A DNA stretch of 64,000 nt, taken from the NCBI GenBank assembly GCA_045863555.1, contig BTUU01000011.1, forward strand, positions 131,411 through 195,410, written 5' to 3'. The notes below the pieces were generated by a model. It made no database searches, was not told the origin of the DNA, and was given only the letters and a program-made list of their open reading frames with translations. The translations under genes and the position numbers were made by a program. This DNA comes from JACRLV01 sp045863555 (GTDB lineage: Bacteria; Planctomycetota; Phycisphaerae; UBA1845; Fen-1342). Numbering within the stretch: position 1 is the stretch's first letter; each line of letters begins with the position of its first letter. This document shows, piece after piece, positions 54,572-63,571 of the stretch.

Positions 54572-56172
54572 TCGACGTACCCCAATTCGCGCAGGCGGGT
54601 CTCAATCTGGCGCTGCTGCGCGGGCGTCAGATCGTCGAGCCGGCGGACACGCGGACCGTCGACCGGCAGCATCGCCTCGGTCGTCGCGCGAAGCTCCTCA
54701 CAGAGTGCCGGCTCGCGCGCGGCGATGTTCATCCGCTCGCCCGGATCGGTCCGCAGGTCATAGAGTTCGCGCGGCACGGCGTTATCCGCCGGCCCGTACA
54801 CGAACCGATGCGTCTCCGTGCGGATGCCGCGCAGTGTCAGGTCGCGCGGCTGACCGGTCACGGAGAGATACGCGGGATGCGGCGTCCACGCCGCCCCCTC
54901 GATCAGCGGTTTGAACGTGCGGCCGTCCGGCGAAAAACCCGGCGGCGGCTCAACCCCGATCAGATCCAGAATCGTGCGGCCGATATCAACCTGGCGGAGC
55001 AGCCGATCCGTCTTCAAACCGCCGCGCAGACCCTCCGGCCAGTGCAGCACCAGCGGGACGCGCGTCAGAAAGTCATAGACGTGCACAACATGGCCGGCGA
55101 GCAGGTGCAGCCGCAGCATGCCGGCCCACATGCGCAGATACATGTCGAAGACGCGATCCTCTCCCAGCGCGGCGATGAGCCGGTCGAGCCGCGAGGCCGC
55201 GGCGGATTCGTCGAGCACTCCGCGCTCGGCGACGACCTTCGCCCGCCCCGCATCGCTCCGGAGCCGCAGCAGGTCGGTGATCCGCCGCGACGGCGCGAGC
55301 TTCAGGATCTGCCACGTATCCGAGAGCCGCCGCCAGAGCCCGTGTCCGATCTGCCGTGGTGTCTCGCGCTGACTGAACGCTTCAAGCCGCGGCTGAAACC
55401 GCGCGCGAAGCTGCGCCGTCCCGACCGGACCGAGCAGTTTGTGCGGCCCGAACCGACCCATCGCCGGAGTCCGATCCGCCCCGTACAGCGCGGCCGCATG
55501 CGTCACGGCCGTCCCCGGCTGATAGCTCTCCTCCGCCGTCTTCTCGCCGTGGTCCCCCGTAAAGAGCCAAAGCGTATTCGCCCCGGCCGCCTCGCGCAGC
55601 CGCGGCAGTTGGCTGTCGAGGCTGGAGACCGCCCGGTCGTACGGCGTGCGCCCGAACGCGCGGCTGCGAAACGGCCGAAGAACCTGCCGCGGCAGGTGCA
55701 GCTCCCAGAGATGCAGCACAATGAACCACGGAGCCTTGAATCCGCCGCTGCGCAATCGCTCGATGAACTTCACGCCCCAGTCGGAGTGCAGGTACTCCAT
55801 CGCGATGCGGTAGTTGTACTCGTCGAACCCGCGCGTCAGGCCGGCGAGCGGCAGGAGCGGACCCGTGGCCTCGAAATACGTGTGGTACCCATGCGATTTG
55901 AGCACCTGCGGGAGCGTCGGAAGCTCATCCACGAGCCGGTAGCCGCCGACGCTCGCGATGCCGTGGCGGAAGCTGAACGCGCCCGTCAGCATCGCGGCAA
56001 AGCACGGCGTCGTGCACGCGGTCTCGGCGATCACTGTCGAGCAGGCGACGCCCTCGGCCGCGAGCCGATCGAGATTCGGCGTCTTCGAAGGGCGGCCGCC
56101 CCCGAGCCACTTGTCCGCGCGGGCGCAGTCAGCCACGACCAGCAGGATGTTCGGCCGGCCCGCCGTGCTCAT
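54568..56172 (-). CDS. Second sulfatase-fold enzyme (paralogue)
   Basis: A 534-residue paralogue of the downstream gene, clearly a tandem duplication: PNILLVVADCARADKWLGGG, TPNLDRLAAEG, LFTGDHGEKTAEESY, HVVHVYDFLTRVPLVLHW and LYDLRTDPGERMNIAA. The active-site segment is T54-T-P-C-F58, again without CxPxR. Both paralogues share a long middle insert (about 250-370) not seen in standard arylsulfatases. ATG 56172 overlaps the methyltransferase stop (ATGA). The substrate is unknown, with a phosphodiester, phosphonate or sulfate ester as possibilities. Confidence 0.88.
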   Translation of the reverse strand: MSTAGRPNILLVVADCARADKWLGGGRPSKTPNLDRLAAEGVACSTVIAETACTTPCFAAMLTGAFSFRHGIASVGGYRLVDELPTLPQVLKSHGYHTYFEATGPLLPLAGLTRGFDEYNYRIAMEYLHSDWGVKFIERLRSGGFKAPWFIVLHLWELHLPRQVLRPFRSRAFGRTPYDRAVSSLDSQLPRLREAAGANTLWLFTGDHGEKTAEESYQPGTAVTHAAALYGADRTPAMGRFGPHKLLGPVGTAQLRARFQPRLEAFSQRETPRQIGHGLWRRLSDTWQILKLAPSRRITDLLRLRSDAGRAKVVAERGVLDESAAASRLDRLIAALGEDRVFDMYLRMWAGMLRLHLLAGHVVHVYDFLTRVPLVLHWPEGLRGGLKTDRLLRQVDIGRTILDLIGVEPPPGFSPDGRTFKPLIEGAAWTPHPAYLSVTGQPRDLTLRGIRTETHRFVYGPADNAVPRELYDLRTDPGERMNIAAREPALCEELRATTEAMLPVDGPRVRRLDDLTPAQQRQIETRLRELGYVE

Positions 56173-56744
56173 GAGCCGGCGTTCCGCGGCGGACGGGGAA
56201 TCCAGCGCGGTACGGTACGGCGGTATTCTTCGTAGGTGGATCCGAAGCGCTTTGCCAGCAGCGGCTCTTCGACGAGCACGACCTGCGCGTGGGCGATGGG
56301 CAGCGCGATCAGGAACACGATCAGCAGGCCGAGCGAGGAGAGCGCGAGCGCCTCGCCGAGGATCATGCCGACCAGCGACGCGGCGATCGGATTTCGGCAC
56401 CACCGGAACGGCCCGGTCGCGACGAAGTGCTTGGGCGGGTCGAATTCAACGTACGTCCCCGCGCCGCGCGACATCAGGTGAAACGAGCAGGCCGTGTACG
56501 CCCCGAGGAATCCGACCGCGATCACGCCGCCGAGGATGCGCACCGCAAGCGGCACGGCGATCGACGGGAGCAGCAATCGTTCGAGTTCGAGAACGCCCAG
56601 CGGCATCAGCGCCAGCATGACGCCCAGAAACCCGATGTAGTAAACCGTGCGGCGGAGAGGCAGGGGGATGCGGTCGAAAACCGTCGCGGGCACGCCTGCG
56701 CCGTCGATCGGCGGATTCGATCGCTGCTGATCGACCATCGCCAT
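56169..56744 (-). CDS. ICMT/PEMT-like membrane methyltransferase
   Basis: A 191-residue membrane protein with about five helices. The C-terminal motif FVATGPFRWCRNPIAASLVGM, then VEEPLLAKRFGSTYEEYRRTVPRWIPR, is the SAM-binding signature of isoprenylcysteine carboxyl methyltransferase and phospholipid N-methyltransferase families. It would methylate a membrane-embedded substrate. ggcgggg sits about 6 nt before the ATG, and a second ATG lies two codons later. It lies 12 bp after the KAS III-like gene. Confidence 0.9.
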   Translation of the reverse strand: MAMVDQQRSNPPIDGAGVPATVFDRIPLPLRRTVYYIGFLGVMLALMPLGVLELERLLLPSIAVPLAVRILGGVIAVGFLGAYTACSFHLMSRGAGTYVEFDPPKHFVATGPFRWCRNPIAASLVGMILGEALALSSLGLLIVFLIALPIAHAQVVLVEEPLLAKRFGSTYEEYRRTVPRWIPRPPRNAGS

Positions 56745-56756
56745 CGCAATCCCCGC

Positions 56757-57887
56757 CTACCAGCGCGTGACAAACCCCGCCGACATCCACTTGCTCGACT
56801 CGACCGAGTGCAGCGCGACGAGCTGGCCGCGCTTGATCTCGCCGGAGCGGATCATCTCATCGAAGTGAATCAGGATCGACGCGCCGCCGCAGTATCCGAC
56901 GGTCGCGGCGCGGAACGGCATCTTCTCGGGCGTGGCCTTGAGCCCCTCGCGGAAGCGCTCCATGTTGTCGTTGTAAAGCTGGAGCGTGGGGATCGAGCCG
57001 ATGTAGTGGTCGACCGTTCCGGGGTCGATCCGCAGGCTCTCAAGCATGCGCACCATGCCGTTGAGCAGAAACGGGCCCGCGTCGCGGCTGACCGCGGCAA
57101 AATCCTGGTCCAGATGGTGCGAGCCGCACTCCCACGGATTGAGCACGGGCTTCTGATTGCCCTTCACGTCCTCGACGCCGCCGCCCGCCGTCATCCCCGG
57201 CAATCGCTTGCCGCCGACGGACTCGACGAATGTCCCCATGACCTCACCGGGCAGCGCCGCCGCCCCGTTCGTCGGCCGGGCTTCGAGAAAGACCGCGCCC
57301 GAGCCGTCCGCGAGGATGTACCGCAGCATCGCCTGCGTCTTGCTCATCTGCGGCTGGTTGTAGTAACAGCCGCGGAGGTATACGCTCGAAAGCTGCGAAT
57401 ACACGACCAGAGCGGTTCGATACCGGCCGAGCCGCAGCGCGTCGAACGCGACCTGCATCCCCTTGCCGACCCCCGCGCAGTTCGAGTGAATCTCCATCTC
57501 CGCGCAGCTGTCGATCCCCAGCCGTTCCTGAAGGACCGTCGTCGTCGGGGGCGTCGTCTGGTCGTAGCTGGGACTCGAAAGGATCAGCAGGTCGACATCC
57601 GTGGGCTTCTTGCCCGCCGCGTCAATCGCCCGGCGGGCCGCTTCCTCGCCGAGCGAGGCGATCGTATGCGTCAGACAGTGCGTCTCGGGGTCGATCGCAA
57701 AATGCCGCGTCTTCACGCCGCCCGATTCAAGCATCCGACGGCCGACCGTCTCGACGAACTGCTGCACGCGGGCGGGGGCTTCGGTCAGTCGACCCAGCAC
57801 GGCGTCGATCTGATCATTGGCCACCGGCTTCCCGGGCAGAAACGAACCCGTACCGGTGACGCACACCCGCTGTAGAGACTGCGACAT
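56757..57887 (-). CDS. Ketoacyl-ACP-synthase-III-like enzyme with altered active site
   Basis: A 376-residue thiolase-fold protein from the ATG near 57887 (tgagg 6 nt upstream). The nucleophile is retained: HSNCAGVGKG, C137. FabH also needs a His in IPHQAN and an Asn in GNTSAAS. Here these read IPTLQL (T301) and GYCGGAS (Y332). Decarboxylative condensation therefore seems unlikely. An acyl transfer or non-decarboxylative Claisen reaction, as in OleA- or CerJ-like relatives, is more plausible. It heads the minus-strand cluster and is divergent from the sulfotransferase. Confidence 0.85.
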   Translation of the reverse strand: MSQSLQRVCVTGTGSFLPGKPVANDQIDAVLGRLTEAPARVQQFVETVGRRMLESGGVKTRHFAIDPETHCLTHTIASLGEEAARRAIDAAGKKPTDVDLLILSSPSYDQTTPPTTTVLQERLGIDSCAEMEIHSNCAGVGKGMQVAFDALRLGRYRTALVVYSQLSSVYLRGCYYNQPQMSKTQAMLRYILADGSGAVFLEARPTNGAAALPGEVMGTFVESVGGKRLPGMTAGGGVEDVKGNQKPVLNPWECGSHHLDQDFAAVSRDAGPFLLNGMVRMLESLRIDPGTVDHYIGSIPTLQLYNDNMERFREGLKATPEKMPFRAATVGYCGGASILIHFDEMIRSGEIKRGQLVALHSVESSKWMSAGFVTRW

Positions 57888-57982
57888 ACCCATCCTCAAG
57901 GCCTTGGTCCGCCTCCACACGCGAACTCGTGCGGCGCGGGCCGGGAACGTATCATTCCGCCGCCCGTGGAGCATGTCAACCA

Positions 57983-58855
57983 ATGCAGCCCGCCGTCGCA
58001 TACATCATTGGTCCACCTCGCTCCGGCACGACGCTTCTCGCGTCGATGCTGGCCGCGGGCGACGGCGTGCTCTCGCTCAGTGAACCGTGGCTCGCGCAGG
58101 CGATCCTGCCCGTCTGGCGACGGCAGCGATTCTTCCGCCGCATGCAGACGGGCGGCGGACTGCCGCGCGTTCGCCCGCCCTTCGACGATCGCCGCGAGGC
58201 GTTTGCACGCTTTCTCGTCGCGATGGCGCAGCGCGGCGGCTTTTCGACACTCCTGATCAAGGAAACGTTTCGCGACGGCTTTCGACTTGCCTCCTGGAAC
58301 AACCTCGATCTGATGGATGCCCTCGTCGACTCCGGCGCACCCTGCGTCGCCGTCGTCCGCGATCCCTTCGCTGTCGCTGCGTCGTCGATTCGACTCGCCG
58401 CGCCGTTGCTCTGGCTGCACGGCTGGTTCGGCGCGGCCTACCGGCTCCTCGTGCCCTTCGTGCCCGCCTTCCGGACCGCCGACGACGTCGTCCTCACCGC
58501 CGCGCGAAACTGGGTCAGCTTCGCGGCCTGGCAGCAGCGTCATGCACTGCCGATCGTGAGATACGAGGATCTCGTCCGCAGCCCCGAGACCACCTTCCCC
58601 CGCGTCTGCGAACACCTGCACATCCCGTTTCAGCCCCACATGCTCGACCCGCGCTCCGCCGGCCGCTCCTTCGGCGGGTTCGGAGACCCCGAGACGATGC
58701 AGCGCCCCCGGCCGGTGCACCATGAGGCGATACACCGCGGAAACGACCTGACGCCCCGCCAACGCGAGATCGTCCACGTCACCTGCCACGCGGCCGCCAT
58801 GCCGCTCGGCTATGACACGGCCGCGGCCGAGCGTGCGCCCGCCTCGCCCGGCTGA
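57983..58855 (+). CDS. Sulfotransferase
   Basis: A 290-residue protein from ATG 57983 (ggag 11 nt upstream). The 5'-phosphosulfate-binding loop is IIGPPRSGTTLLAS (residues 8-21). The 3'-phosphate region is AVVRDPFAVAASSIRLA, and IVRYEDLVRSPETTF follows, as in PAPS-dependent sulfotransferases. It transfers sulfate from PAPS to a hydroxyl or amine. A -10-like TATCAT lies at 57950-57955. It is divergent from the sulfatase-fold cluster, suggesting a shared product. It converges with the aminotransferase gene (10 bp gap). Confidence 0.9.
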   Translation: MQPAVAYIIGPPRSGTTLLASMLAAGDGVLSLSEPWLAQAILPVWRRQRFFRRMQTGGGLPRVRPPFDDRREAFARFLVAMAQRGGFSTLLIKETFRDGFRLASWNNLDLMDALVDSGAPCVAVVRDPFAVAASSIRLAAPLLWLHGWFGAAYRLLVPFVPAFRTADDVVLTAARNWVSFAAWQQRHALPIVRYEDLVRSPETTFPRVCEHLHIPFQPHMLDPRSAGRSFGGFGDPETMQRPRPVHHEAIHRGNDLTPRQREIVHVTCHAAAMPLGYDTAAAERAPASPG

Positions 58856-58865
58856 ACCCCTCACC

Positions 58866-60038
58866 TCACACCGGCGTCGCGCTCCCCTTGAACGCCCGGA
58901 TGCGATCCGCGGCGTCCTGGAGCACCGCGTCCTCCTTCGCGAAGCAGAATCGCAGCAGCTTCTCGCCGGCCGCGCTCTGGTAGAACGCCGTGCCGGGGAC
59001 GCTCGCGACCTTCGTCTCTTCGAGCAGGGCCATCGCGGCCGCCTTGGCCGTGGAGTAGCCGAGGTGGCCGATCTCGGCGAGGACGTAATACGCCCCCTGC
59101 GGGACGATCGGCCGCAGCCCCGCGTCGGAGAGGCCGTCGCAGAGGATGTCGCGTTTCCGCTGATAGTCGCTGCTGAGCTTTTTGAAGAATTCCGCCGGCG
59201 CTTTGAAGCCCGCCGCCACCCCATGCTGAAGCGGTGTCGGCGCACAGACATAGAAAAGGTCGTTGGCCAGCGTCATCGCCTTCGCGATCGCCGCGGGCGC
59301 GACCGCGTAGCCGACGCGCCAGCCGGTGATGCTGAACGTCTTCGACAGGCCCATCAGCGTGATCGTCCGCCCGCGCAGCCCCGGCAGCGTCGCGGGCGAG
59401 ACGTGCTTTCGCCCGTCGTAGACGATGTACTCGTAGATCTCGTCCGTGATGAGCAGCAGGTCGTGCTCGCGGCAGATGCGCTCGATCATCGCGTAGTCCG
59501 CCGGCCCGTACATCTTGCCGCTCGGGTTCGAGGGCGTGCAGAGGACGATCGCCCGCGTATTGGGCTTGATGGCCGCGCGAAGGCGGGCTTCGAGGATCTC
59601 GAAATCCGGCGGATCGAGCGCGACGAACTGCGGCTCCATGCCCGCGAGAATCGACGCGTTCAGGTGATAGCCGTAGTACGGTTCGAAGAGGATGACGCCG
59701 TCGCCGGGGTTCAGGCAGCCCGTCAGCGCGCAGGTGAACCCGCCCGAGGAGCCGACGGTGACGACGATCTCGCTCCGCGCGTCGGCCTCGATGCCGTTGT
59801 CGCGGCGGAGCTTCTCCGCGATCGCCTGCCGCAGTTCGATGATCCCTTCGGGGAAGGAGTAGAGGCTGCGCCGCTCGTGAATCGCCTGGATCGCCCCGTC
59901 GCGCACGAGCGGCGGCGTCGGCAGGTCGCCCAGCCCCTGCCCGAGGTTGATCCCGCCGACCCGCTCGCATTCGCGGGTCATGTTGCGGATTTCCGACTGC
60001 GTCATGCCGGCGAGGCGGCGGGAGAGGAAGCTGCTCAT
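58866..60038 (-). CDS. Class I/II PLP-dependent aminotransferase
   Basis: A 390-residue protein from ATG 60038 (ggag 7 nt upstream). Aspartate-aminotransferase fold type I motifs are present: GINLGQGLGDLP, TVGSSGGFTCALTG, CTPSNPSGKMY, ITDEIYEYIVYDGRK and the PLP lysine in LSKTFSITGWRVGY. The Arg for the substrate carboxylate is in LRFCFAKED. It transfers amino groups between an amino acid and a 2-oxo acid; the substrate is not predictable. The neighbours do not suggest a pathway. Confidence 0.93.
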   Translation of the reverse strand: MSSFLSRRLAGMTQSEIRNMTRECERVGGINLGQGLGDLPTPPLVRDGAIQAIHERRSLYSFPEGIIELRQAIAEKLRRDNGIEADARSEIVVTVGSSGGFTCALTGCLNPGDGVILFEPYYGYHLNASILAGMEPQFVALDPPDFEILEARLRAAIKPNTRAIVLCTPSNPSGKMYGPADYAMIERICREHDLLLITDEIYEYIVYDGRKHVSPATLPGLRGRTITLMGLSKTFSITGWRVGYAVAPAAIAKAMTLANDLFYVCAPTPLQHGVAAGFKAPAEFFKKLSSDYQRKRDILCDGLSDAGLRPIVPQGAYYVLAEIGHLGYSTAKAAAMALLEETKVASVPGTAFYQSAAGEKLLRFCFAKEDAVLQDAADRIRAFKGSATPV

Positions 60039-60355
60039 GTCAGGGCTCCGGGTTGCGGTGCGAGGTAAAGACCCGATACCCCGCTGATTCTCCGCCACGC
60101 CGCCCCGCGGCTCAAGCGGTTTCCGCGTCCCGGCGAAGCATCCCGACTCCACCGGCCAAACCGCCTGCTACCTCTTCGCTGGCTCAGCACCCGCGGCAAC
60201 CCGGGGCCGTGGAGCGAAACGTGCGCGGCCAGGGTGGGGCGTGACAAGGGGCGACCTAGAAGCCACGCCATCCATACCGTACTATCCCCTGACACGCCGA
60301 TCGCAAGCGCGTCTTTGCGCTCGATCCGGGCGATTTCAAGGAGGAAACCGCCGTC
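60039..60355. other. Intergenic region before the methylase gene
   Basis: 317 bp with no supported gene. The Shine-Dalgarno sequence aaggagg (60338-60344) belongs to the methylase. A TACTAT at about 60279-60284 is a possible -10 element. In the methylase frame, codons from about 60291 read as plausible protein (KRVFALDPGDFKEETAVV) but contain no start codon before GTG 60356 and follow an in-frame TGA. Confidence 0.45.
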
Positions 60356-63013
60356 GTGCCGTCGCCCATGAGCCATGCTGAAGCCCTCGTGCCGCATCTC
60401 GAGAAGTGCGGGTACGCCGATGCGCAGATTGCGCGGCCGTTCCGAATCGACAACACGGACATCGACGTTGTCGCGTTCGCGGGCAAGCCGTGGGACAACT
60501 GGTCGGCGTGCCTCGCGGCGGTCAACCTTAACGGCGACTCCAAGGCGTCGGCGGCGAAGGCGAAATCGCTGGGCGTCACGAGCGTGTTCGTGTGCGGCCC
60601 GCAGGGGATCGACTGGTGGGGGCTCGGGCCGCAGGGCCCGACGCGCAGCGAGCCCATCCGGTGGGCCGACCTGGGCGGCTTCGTACGCGAGAAGAAGCAC
60701 GAACTCGCCCCCCGCGCGATCTACGACGCCAAACTGCGACGCCCCACGGCCAAACCGGTGCAGATGACGTTCTTCGATGCCGGGCTCATGCCCGCGGTCG
60801 AAAAGGAGCGGGGCGAGACGCTGCTGCGGCTGGTGGAACGGGAGATCGCGTCACTCTCAGTGCAACTCGGGCGTCGGTTGGGCTCGCCCGTGGCCCAAGA
60901 GGAAGTCTACCGCACCGTGTTCTGGCAGCTCGCCGCCAAGATCCTGCACGACAAGCGCGTTCCTCGGTTCATCAACATCGATCTTGCCGACGCGGATCAA
61001 GTCTTCGACCGCATGGGCGAGCACCACGGCGAAGGCGATCGGTTTCCACCGTTCGGAACTCGGGGCCGACCCGCCATCGATGCGATGGCGGCCTCAATCG
61101 CGTCGTGCGGTTCACTGGCCGACGTGTCTCCCGAGGCTATTGCCGACGTCTACGAGAATGCGCTGCTGGAAAAGACGGTGAGCAAGGCTCGCGCACGACG
61201 CGGAGAGAAGCGTCCGAGCGTCCGCAAGGAACTCGGGATTCACGGCACGCCGTTCGTGCTCATTAACCACATGCTCTCGCAGTTGTGGCCGATGCTTGAC
61301 GCGCAGTCGCTCGCGGCACCGCACGTCTTCGAGCCCGCGTGTGGGCACGCGCCGTTTCTGATGCGCGCCATGCGTTGGATTCGGCAATGGAACGACGCGG
61401 GCGAGCCGACGACTTCCCACGACTTCATGCGCAAGCACCTTCGCGGGGTTGAGAAAGAGCCCTTTGCGCGGCAGCTTGCCAAACTCGCCCTCACGCTGGC
61501 GGACGCGCCGCACGGCAACTCCTGGGCGATCAAGGACGGCGACATGTTCGCCTCCGACATCCTTGAGAAGGAGGCGAGCAAGGCCCGCATCCTTCTTTCA
61601 AATCCGCCCTACGAGGCGTTCAGCGACGCCGATCGTCGAGAGTACGGGCAGTTCGGCTACGAGGTGACGGCGAACACCAAGGCCGTCGAGATGCTCAAGC
61701 GGACGGTGCCGCACCTCCCGCTGGGCGGCGTCTTCGGCGTGGTCATGCCCGTGGGCGTGCTGCACGACAAGGAGTCCAAGCCCGTTCGCGAGGAACTTCT
61801 CAGGGACTTCGACCTGTACGAAATCAGCGTCTTCGCCGACAGCCTCTTCGAGCACGGCGACCACGAGGTGGCGGTGCTCGTGGGCCGCAAGAAGAAGCCG
61901 CGGACCAAACCGCCCGCGCTCATGTACCGCCGCGTGCGCGAGGCGGGCATGGCGGCGTTCAAGGAGCGTCTGGCGTTCTCGTGGGAGCGGGAAGTGTCGC
62001 AGTTACGTCTTGCGAGCACGCCAGACTTGAACATGTGGTTGCCGGATTTGGTCGAGGTGTGGGACTACTTGGCCTCTTCACCTCGTCTCGGTCGAGTAGC
62101 GCAAGTGCAACAAGGGCGGCAGTACTGGCAAGAGGACAAACTCTCCAGCCTGAGACGTCTGTCTCGGCATCCTCGGGAAGGCTTTGTCGAAGCTGTGCTT
62201 CGGGCCGACATCCCGTATTCCATCTACGACGTTCTCGGTGACGTGTGGATCGATCCCGGAAGGGCATCTTACCGAACACAGGGCGGCGGCGCTGCATCAG
62301 GCGTCCCGCAAGTTCTGGTCGGCTATTCGCCTGTGTCACGCGAGCAATGGAGACTCAAGGCCGTGCTCGACGATATCGGGTTGGCAGCTTCGAGCCGCTG
62401 GGTAACGATCCGCCCTTCCACGGACGGGCTCTCGCGGCTCGTGCTTTGGGCCATGCTCAACTCACCCGTGGCCAATGCGTATGCATTCTGTTATTCGGGC
62501 AAGAGAGAGACTCTGGTCGGTGAATGGAATGAGTTTCCCTTTGCCATTCTCTCACAGGATCAAGGGCAACAGATACAGGCTGCCGCCGCACGCTACCGAG
62601 CGCTCGCCATCGCCAAGGCCAAGGCGAAGCCCGCGCCCGCCGACCTCTTCACCCCGAGCGCCGCGCCGACGGGGTCGGTTCCGACCGACGCCGATGTCCG
62701 GGCCGCGCTCCTCGCGATGGACGCCGCCGTGCTTCGCGCATACGACCTGCCCCCGCGCCTCGAACGGCAGTTGCTCGACCTCTTCACAGGCGTCGAGCGC
62801 AAGGGCGTCGGGCTCGACGGCCCCGACGGCAAGTCCACCTTCCGCGGCTACTACCCCCCCGGGTTCACCTCGGCTCTGCCGCTGCACATGGTCATCTCGG
62901 AGCAGTTCGAGCGTGCCCGGGCGGACAAGACGGCGGAGCGTTTCAAGCCCGGCGACTCGCCGCATGTCCGCGATGTTCTTTGCGGCGTCGCGTCGGCCAA
63001 GGGGGAGGTGTGA
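60356..63013 (+). CDS. Large N6-adenine DNA methylase (type I/IIG-like)
   Basis: An 885-residue protein from GTG 60356. The SAM-binding motif I is VFEPACGHAPFL (about 325) and the catalytic motif IV is SNPPYEAF (N416-Y419), the gamma-class N6-adenine order. The N-terminal ~150 residues (IDNTDIDVVAFAGKPWDNW, TSVFVCG) could be a degenerate PD-(D/E)xK-like domain as in type IIG enzymes; I do not see an intact ExK. The C-terminal ~350 residues resemble a target-recognition region. There is no HsdS or HsdR. A PIN nuclease gene follows 3 bp later. Confidence 0.85.
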   Translation: MPSPMSHAEALVPHLEKCGYADAQIARPFRIDNTDIDVVAFAGKPWDNWSACLAAVNLNGDSKASAAKAKSLGVTSVFVCGPQGIDWWGLGPQGPTRSEPIRWADLGGFVREKKHELAPRAIYDAKLRRPTAKPVQMTFFDAGLMPAVEKERGETLLRLVEREIASLSVQLGRRLGSPVAQEEVYRTVFWQLAAKILHDKRVPRFINIDLADADQVFDRMGEHHGEGDRFPPFGTRGRPAIDAMAASIASCGSLADVSPEAIADVYENALLEKTVSKARARRGEKRPSVRKELGIHGTPFVLINHMLSQLWPMLDAQSLAAPHVFEPACGHAPFLMRAMRWIRQWNDAGEPTTSHDFMRKHLRGVEKEPFARQLAKLALTLADAPHGNSWAIKDGDMFASDILEKEASKARILLSNPPYEAFSDADRREYGQFGYEVTANTKAVEMLKRTVPHLPLGGVFGVVMPVGVLHDKESKPVREELLRDFDLYEISVFADSLFEHGDHEVAVLVGRKKKPRTKPPALMYRRVREAGMAAFKERLAFSWEREVSQLRLASTPDLNMWLPDLVEVWDYLASSPRLGRVAQVQQGRQYWQEDKLSSLRRLSRHPREGFVEAVLRADIPYSIYDVLGDVWIDPGRASYRTQGGGAASGVPQVLVGYSPVSREQWRLKAVLDDIGLAASSRWVTIRPSTDGLSRLVLWAMLNSPVANAYAFCYSGKRETLVGEWNEFPFAILSQDQGQQIQAAAARYRALAIAKAKAKPAPADLFTPSAAPTGSVPTDADVRAALLAMDAAVLRAYDLPPRLERQLLDLFTGVERKGVGLDGPDGKSTFRGYYPPGFTSALPLHMVISEQFERARADKTAERFKPGDSPHVRDVLCGVASAKGEV

Positions 63014-63016
63014 GTC

Positions 63017-63571
63017 GTGGCCGACTACCTCCTCGATACCAACATCCTGAGCTATTGGTACGACAACAAGCCGGATGCTTCCGGGCAGCCCAAGCCGACC
63101 CACGCGAACGTCGTCCGCAACGTGGCTCGCGTGCGCGATCCTGATCCGCAGACCGGCTACGTCTCCCGCCTGTTCGTCTCGGTGGTCACGCTCGGCGAGA
63201 TGGAGTACGGGCACCGTGTCGCCCCGCATCCCGACGCCCCCAGGCAGGCAGACTACACGAAGTTCGTGCGGGAGCAGTGCCCGGTGTCGCTGGACATGAC
63301 GCCGCACGTCGCGGAGCAGTACGGCCAGATGAGGGCGTGGCTGTTCAACACCTGTGGCCCGAACGCCAACAAGACCAAGCCCAAGCGGGCCGAGCAATTG
63401 GTCTTCCCGTCAACGGGCCAGGAACTCGGCATCGACGAGAACGACCTGTGGATCGCGGCCCAAGCGATGACCCACAACCTTGTGCTGGTGACACACGACC
63501 GGCGCGGGAACTTCGGCAAGGTGCTCCAGCAGTTCGCGGCCTCACTCCGAGTTGAGGATTGGGCGATGTAG
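63017..63571 (+). CDS. PIN-domain nuclease (VapC-like, long form)
   Basis: A 184-residue protein from GTG 63017, 3 bp after the methylase stop. Acidic residues fit the PIN active site: D7 (LLDTNILSYW), E61 (TLGEMEYG), D143 (ENDLWIAAQA) and D161 (VTHDRR). VapC toxins cleave tRNA or rRNA and are usually 120-150 residues with a small antitoxin upstream. Here the upstream partner is instead a large methylase and no antitoxin-sized gene exists. A segment around 108-130 (FNTCGPNANKTKPKRAE) is an insert. Confidence 0.88.
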   Translation: MADYLLDTNILSYWYDNKPDASGQPKPTHANVVRNVARVRDPDPQTGYVSRLFVSVVTLGEMEYGHRVAPHPDAPRQADYTKFVREQCPVSLDMTPHVAEQYGQMRAWLFNTCGPNANKTKPKRAEQLVFPSTGQELGIDENDLWIAAQAMTHNLVLVTHDRRGNFGKVLQQFAASLRVEDWAM

